Assembly (NCBI GenBank): GCA_003427395.1 | Contig: BFEA01000368.1 | Coordinates: forward strand, 792,933-821,704 | Reading direction: 5' to 3' | DNA: 28,772 nucleotides | Source: Chara braunii | Lineage: Eukaryota; Streptophyta; Charophyceae; Charales; Characeae | Part shown: positions 27,215-28,772 of the stretch, piece by piece | Layout: every line of letters begins with the position of its first letter | How positions within the stretch are numbered: the first letter of the stretch is position 1 | Notes under the pieces: model-generated | Told to the model about the DNA's origin: nothing | Database searches by the model: none | Seen by the model: the letters and a program-made list of their open reading frames with translations, nothing else | Position numbers and translations under genes: made by a program

Positions 27215-27511
27215 TTAAACTCAGGCAAAAAAGTTGATGAAGTTTTGGGTACGGCAATCTGAAAATGCCCTACCCCTTCGTTGTATCTGGACTCGACTGA
27301 AGTCGACGTACACCCAGGGGGTACGGCGTTCTGAAAACGCCGTACCCCCTTGGTGTATGCGGACTTTGACTAAGTCCAGATACATCGAGGGGGTAGGGCG
27401 TTTTCGGAAAGCCGTACCGAAAATTTCATCAAATGTTTTGGCCCCAGTTTGGATTTTCAATGTCGTTCAAAAAATAAATATGTCTGTTTTGACGAAATCA
27501 CTCAGTGTTAA
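27215..27511. mobile_element. Main part of the foldback element (nested palindromes) plus TAA duplication
   Basis: TTGATGAAGTTTTGGGTACG at about 27232 pairs with the reverse complement of the sequence ending near 27431, including the GGTACGGC, CCCTACCCC and GTATCTGGACT stretches. In the middle a second palindrome pairs 27308-27330 with 27335-27360. The module GGGTACGGC, CTGAAAA, GCC, TACCCC appears about three times, each nearly self-complementary. The outer arm 27452-27508 pairs with 17870-17926. The element ends CTCAGTGT at 27508 followed by TAA at 27509-27511, matching TAA at 17867. A 3-bp TAA duplication fits PIF/Harbinger-type targeting, but the ACACTGAG end is not a typical Harbinger terminus. 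Confidence 0.88.
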
Positions 27512-27698
27512 TACGTCGGCTCAAACTGCATTAGCCTTGGCAATGATCCTCATGAGATTGCATCAGTAGGAAGCTCAGGTCACTGGACTACTCCAGAGTC
27601 AAGAGTCAAGTGAGATGTTCCTCTGTGCCTTGAGAAAGATTACTCAAAAGGTGGGAGGGTGAGCCTGGCGAAATACGTACCTTCTGTTTGAGGGCTTA
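27512..27698 (+). pseudogene. Fragment of decayed coding sequence between two MITEs
   Basis: The frame TSAQTALALAMILMRLHQ, one TAG, EAQVTGLLQSQESSEMFLCA, LRKITQKVGG looks like protein with a single stop. Another frame gives EPGEIRTFCLRAY just before the MITE. It is probably a 3' part of the same decayed element as 15437-17866, but no family is recognised. Confidence 0.35.
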
Positions 27699-28205
27699 GG
27701 GCCTCGTTCGACACCACTTGGAAATTGCTGTTTTTTAAGGAAGAATCGTTCGATCCCGCCCTAATCACCCACCCTTGAAGTTGCTAATCGTTTCCACATC
27801 CCCGCGGCCAAATGTCCGCTCTTGAAACGGAAGTGCGGCCCAGGCAAATCGACGAAAATCCGAAGGGTCCCTCAGGAGGTCACTTGGGGCGCAAGGGTTT
27901 CACCCTTCAAAACGAGTAATATACGGACCTTTTTCTTTTTTTCTTTTTTTTTCCACCAATCACCACTGTTCGTGGTGCAATGATGTCAGCACTTCAGTTT
28001 CAAGGACGGCCGTCTTAAGGGTTTCGTCAAGGGTTTCAAGGACGGCCGTCTCAAGGGTTTCGTCAAGGGTTTCAAGGACGGCCGTCTCAAGGGTTTCGTC
28101 AAGGGGTTGTGGAAAGAAAAAACAAGTTAGGGGAAATTAATCACCTTCCGTGAGTTAGGGTGCCCTTGAAACTCAAGTATTTTCAAGTGGTGTCGAACGA
28201 GGCCC
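27699..28205. mobile_element. 507-bp Tourist-like (PIF/Harbinger) MITE with TTA target duplication
   Basis: The terminal inverted repeats GGGCCTCGTTCGACACCACT... (about 26 bp with one mismatch) begin at 27699 and end at 28205. TTA at 27696-27698 and 28206-28208 is the duplication. A GGGCCT start with a TWA target is the hallmark of Tourist/PIF-Harbinger MITEs. No transposase; the interior includes a 36-bp triplication and pyrimidine runs. Confidence 0.88.
27997..28104. repeat. Three tandem 36-bp repeats inside the MITE
   Basis: Units start at 27997, 28033 and 28069 with GTTTCAAGGACGGCCGTC. Copies 2 and 3 are identical and copy 1 differs by one T. Each contains the 10-bp palindrome GACGGCCGTC. 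Confidence 0.95.
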
Positions 28206-28208
28206 TTA

Positions 28209-28560
28209 TACTGAGGCGGTGAGCGCTATGAGAAGTGCAGACGATATTGTCCACAACTAGCGCCAGCAGACAATACGAGTCAGGCCTGAGATGGCCGGCC
28301 ACGCGAAGACTCGAAGACGTTCTTGATCTCACTGAGATCTTCAATGACAAACACGCTGTAACTTCGGCAGAAAGAAACGATGCTGGCAACCAGCTGCAGG
28401 CAATGAGCCGCAGGAGTAGTCAATGAGAACAAACTAATGAGGACAAACTTTAAGACGATATGCAGTTCGATATTCACTGGGCCTGCGTATATTGTGTGTG
28501 TAAACGGAGCCCAGGTCACTATGGAGATTGTTTCAAATAGGACAATTTAAAATAGATGAT
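28209..28560 (+). pseudogene. Possible decayed coding remnant right of the MITE
   Basis: Short protein-like stretches (TEAVSAMRSADDIVHN in one frame; LEDVLDLTEIFNDKHAVTSA in another at about 28320-28375) with stops and phase changes. It may continue the decayed coding sequence interrupted at 27698. No domain recognised. Confidence 0.25.
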
Positions 28561-28772
28561 GCAAAGTCATGCAATAATGACCTAACCTAAGGCTACCAGA
28601 GTGGCCTAGGTCCAGTTGCCCGGGCGGGCCAAAAAGAAAGAAAAAAAAAGAAAGAATAAAAATTATTTTCTAGGTTGTTTTTCCAGGCGCCCGGGCACCC
28701 AACGTGTGCCCGGATACACGCCCCCGGGCAGGGTTCCGGGCAGCCGCAGCGCAAAAAAAAAAAAAAAAAAAA
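28561..28772. repeat. CCCGGGC-rich, A-run-flanked repeat at the window end
   Basis: The word CCCGGGC or a close variant occurs about five times between 28619 and 28743 (GCCCGGGCGGGCC, GCGCCCGGGCAC, GTGCCCGG, CCCCCGGGCAGG). An A-rich stretch lies at about 28631-28661 and a terminal A run of 20 ends the window. The palette (one short GC word repeated, bounded by A runs) resembles the GTAC-rich element at 20101-20668. The element is cut by the window edge. Confidence 0.55.

Noticed and set aside
1-28772. CRISPR arrays, toxin genes or bacterial operons
   Set aside because: No regularly spaced identical repeats with unique spacers, no bacterial gene organisation, and all recognised proteins are eukaryotic retroelement or organellar types.

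Overview
This is a eukaryotic nuclear segment of the green-plant (streptophyte) type. It is built almost entirely from transposable elements in several states of decay. No intact host gene, rRNA, tRNA or CRISPR array was found. The plant assignment rests on an L1-type LINE with a DUF4283-like ORF1, a Ty3/gypsy element with a chromodomain-like tail, a Tourist/PIF-Harbinger-like MITE, and a fragment of a plant-type mitochondrial rpl16. Retroelement load, GC content and GIY-YIG-bearing debris would fit a charophyte such as a stonewort, but that is a guess. Runs of N, single Ns and long homopolymers show draft-quality sequence, so some frameshifts may be assembly errors.

Layout. (1) 1-6503, minus strand: an L1-type LINE. 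ORF1 is broken by frameshifts and a G/C-homopolymer gap. ORF2 (endonuclease, reverse transcriptase, zf-RVT) is nearly complete, with one in-frame TAG and about one frameshift. (2) 6504-8490: non-coding sequence with a 92-bp tandem duplication and a ~376-bp repeat family in three copies, each carrying a conserved GC-rich stem-loop. (3) 8852-28560: an old decayed plus-strand coding region (proline-rich part, coiled coil, GIY-YIG nuclease-like domain, unidentified parts), probably itself a retroelement, split by later insertions.

The insertions form a stack that can be read from target-site duplications. A 6.2-kb element with 27-bp terminal inverted repeats and a 4-bp AAGT duplication (9213-15432) interrupts the reading frame, which is restored when the element is removed. 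Inside it lie a mitochondrial rpl16 fragment, a minisatellite and a hairpin-rich tandem repeat with compensatory base changes. A ~350-bp foldback element with a TAA duplication (17870-27508) was later split by a 9.3-kb minus-strand Ty3/gypsy retrotransposon (LTRs 17927-18862 and 26289-27210). That retrotransposon was in turn hit by a 568-bp GTAC-rich element with an 8-bp duplication (20101-20668) inside its integrase zinc finger. A 507-bp Tourist-like MITE with a TTA duplication lies at 27699-28205.

All protein-coding elements look inactive. The gypsy polyprotein has multiple stops and frameshifts and altered catalytic motifs in protease and reverse transcriptase. The LINE endonuclease lacks two conserved Asn residues. 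The GIY-YIG remnant has about 19 in-frame stops.
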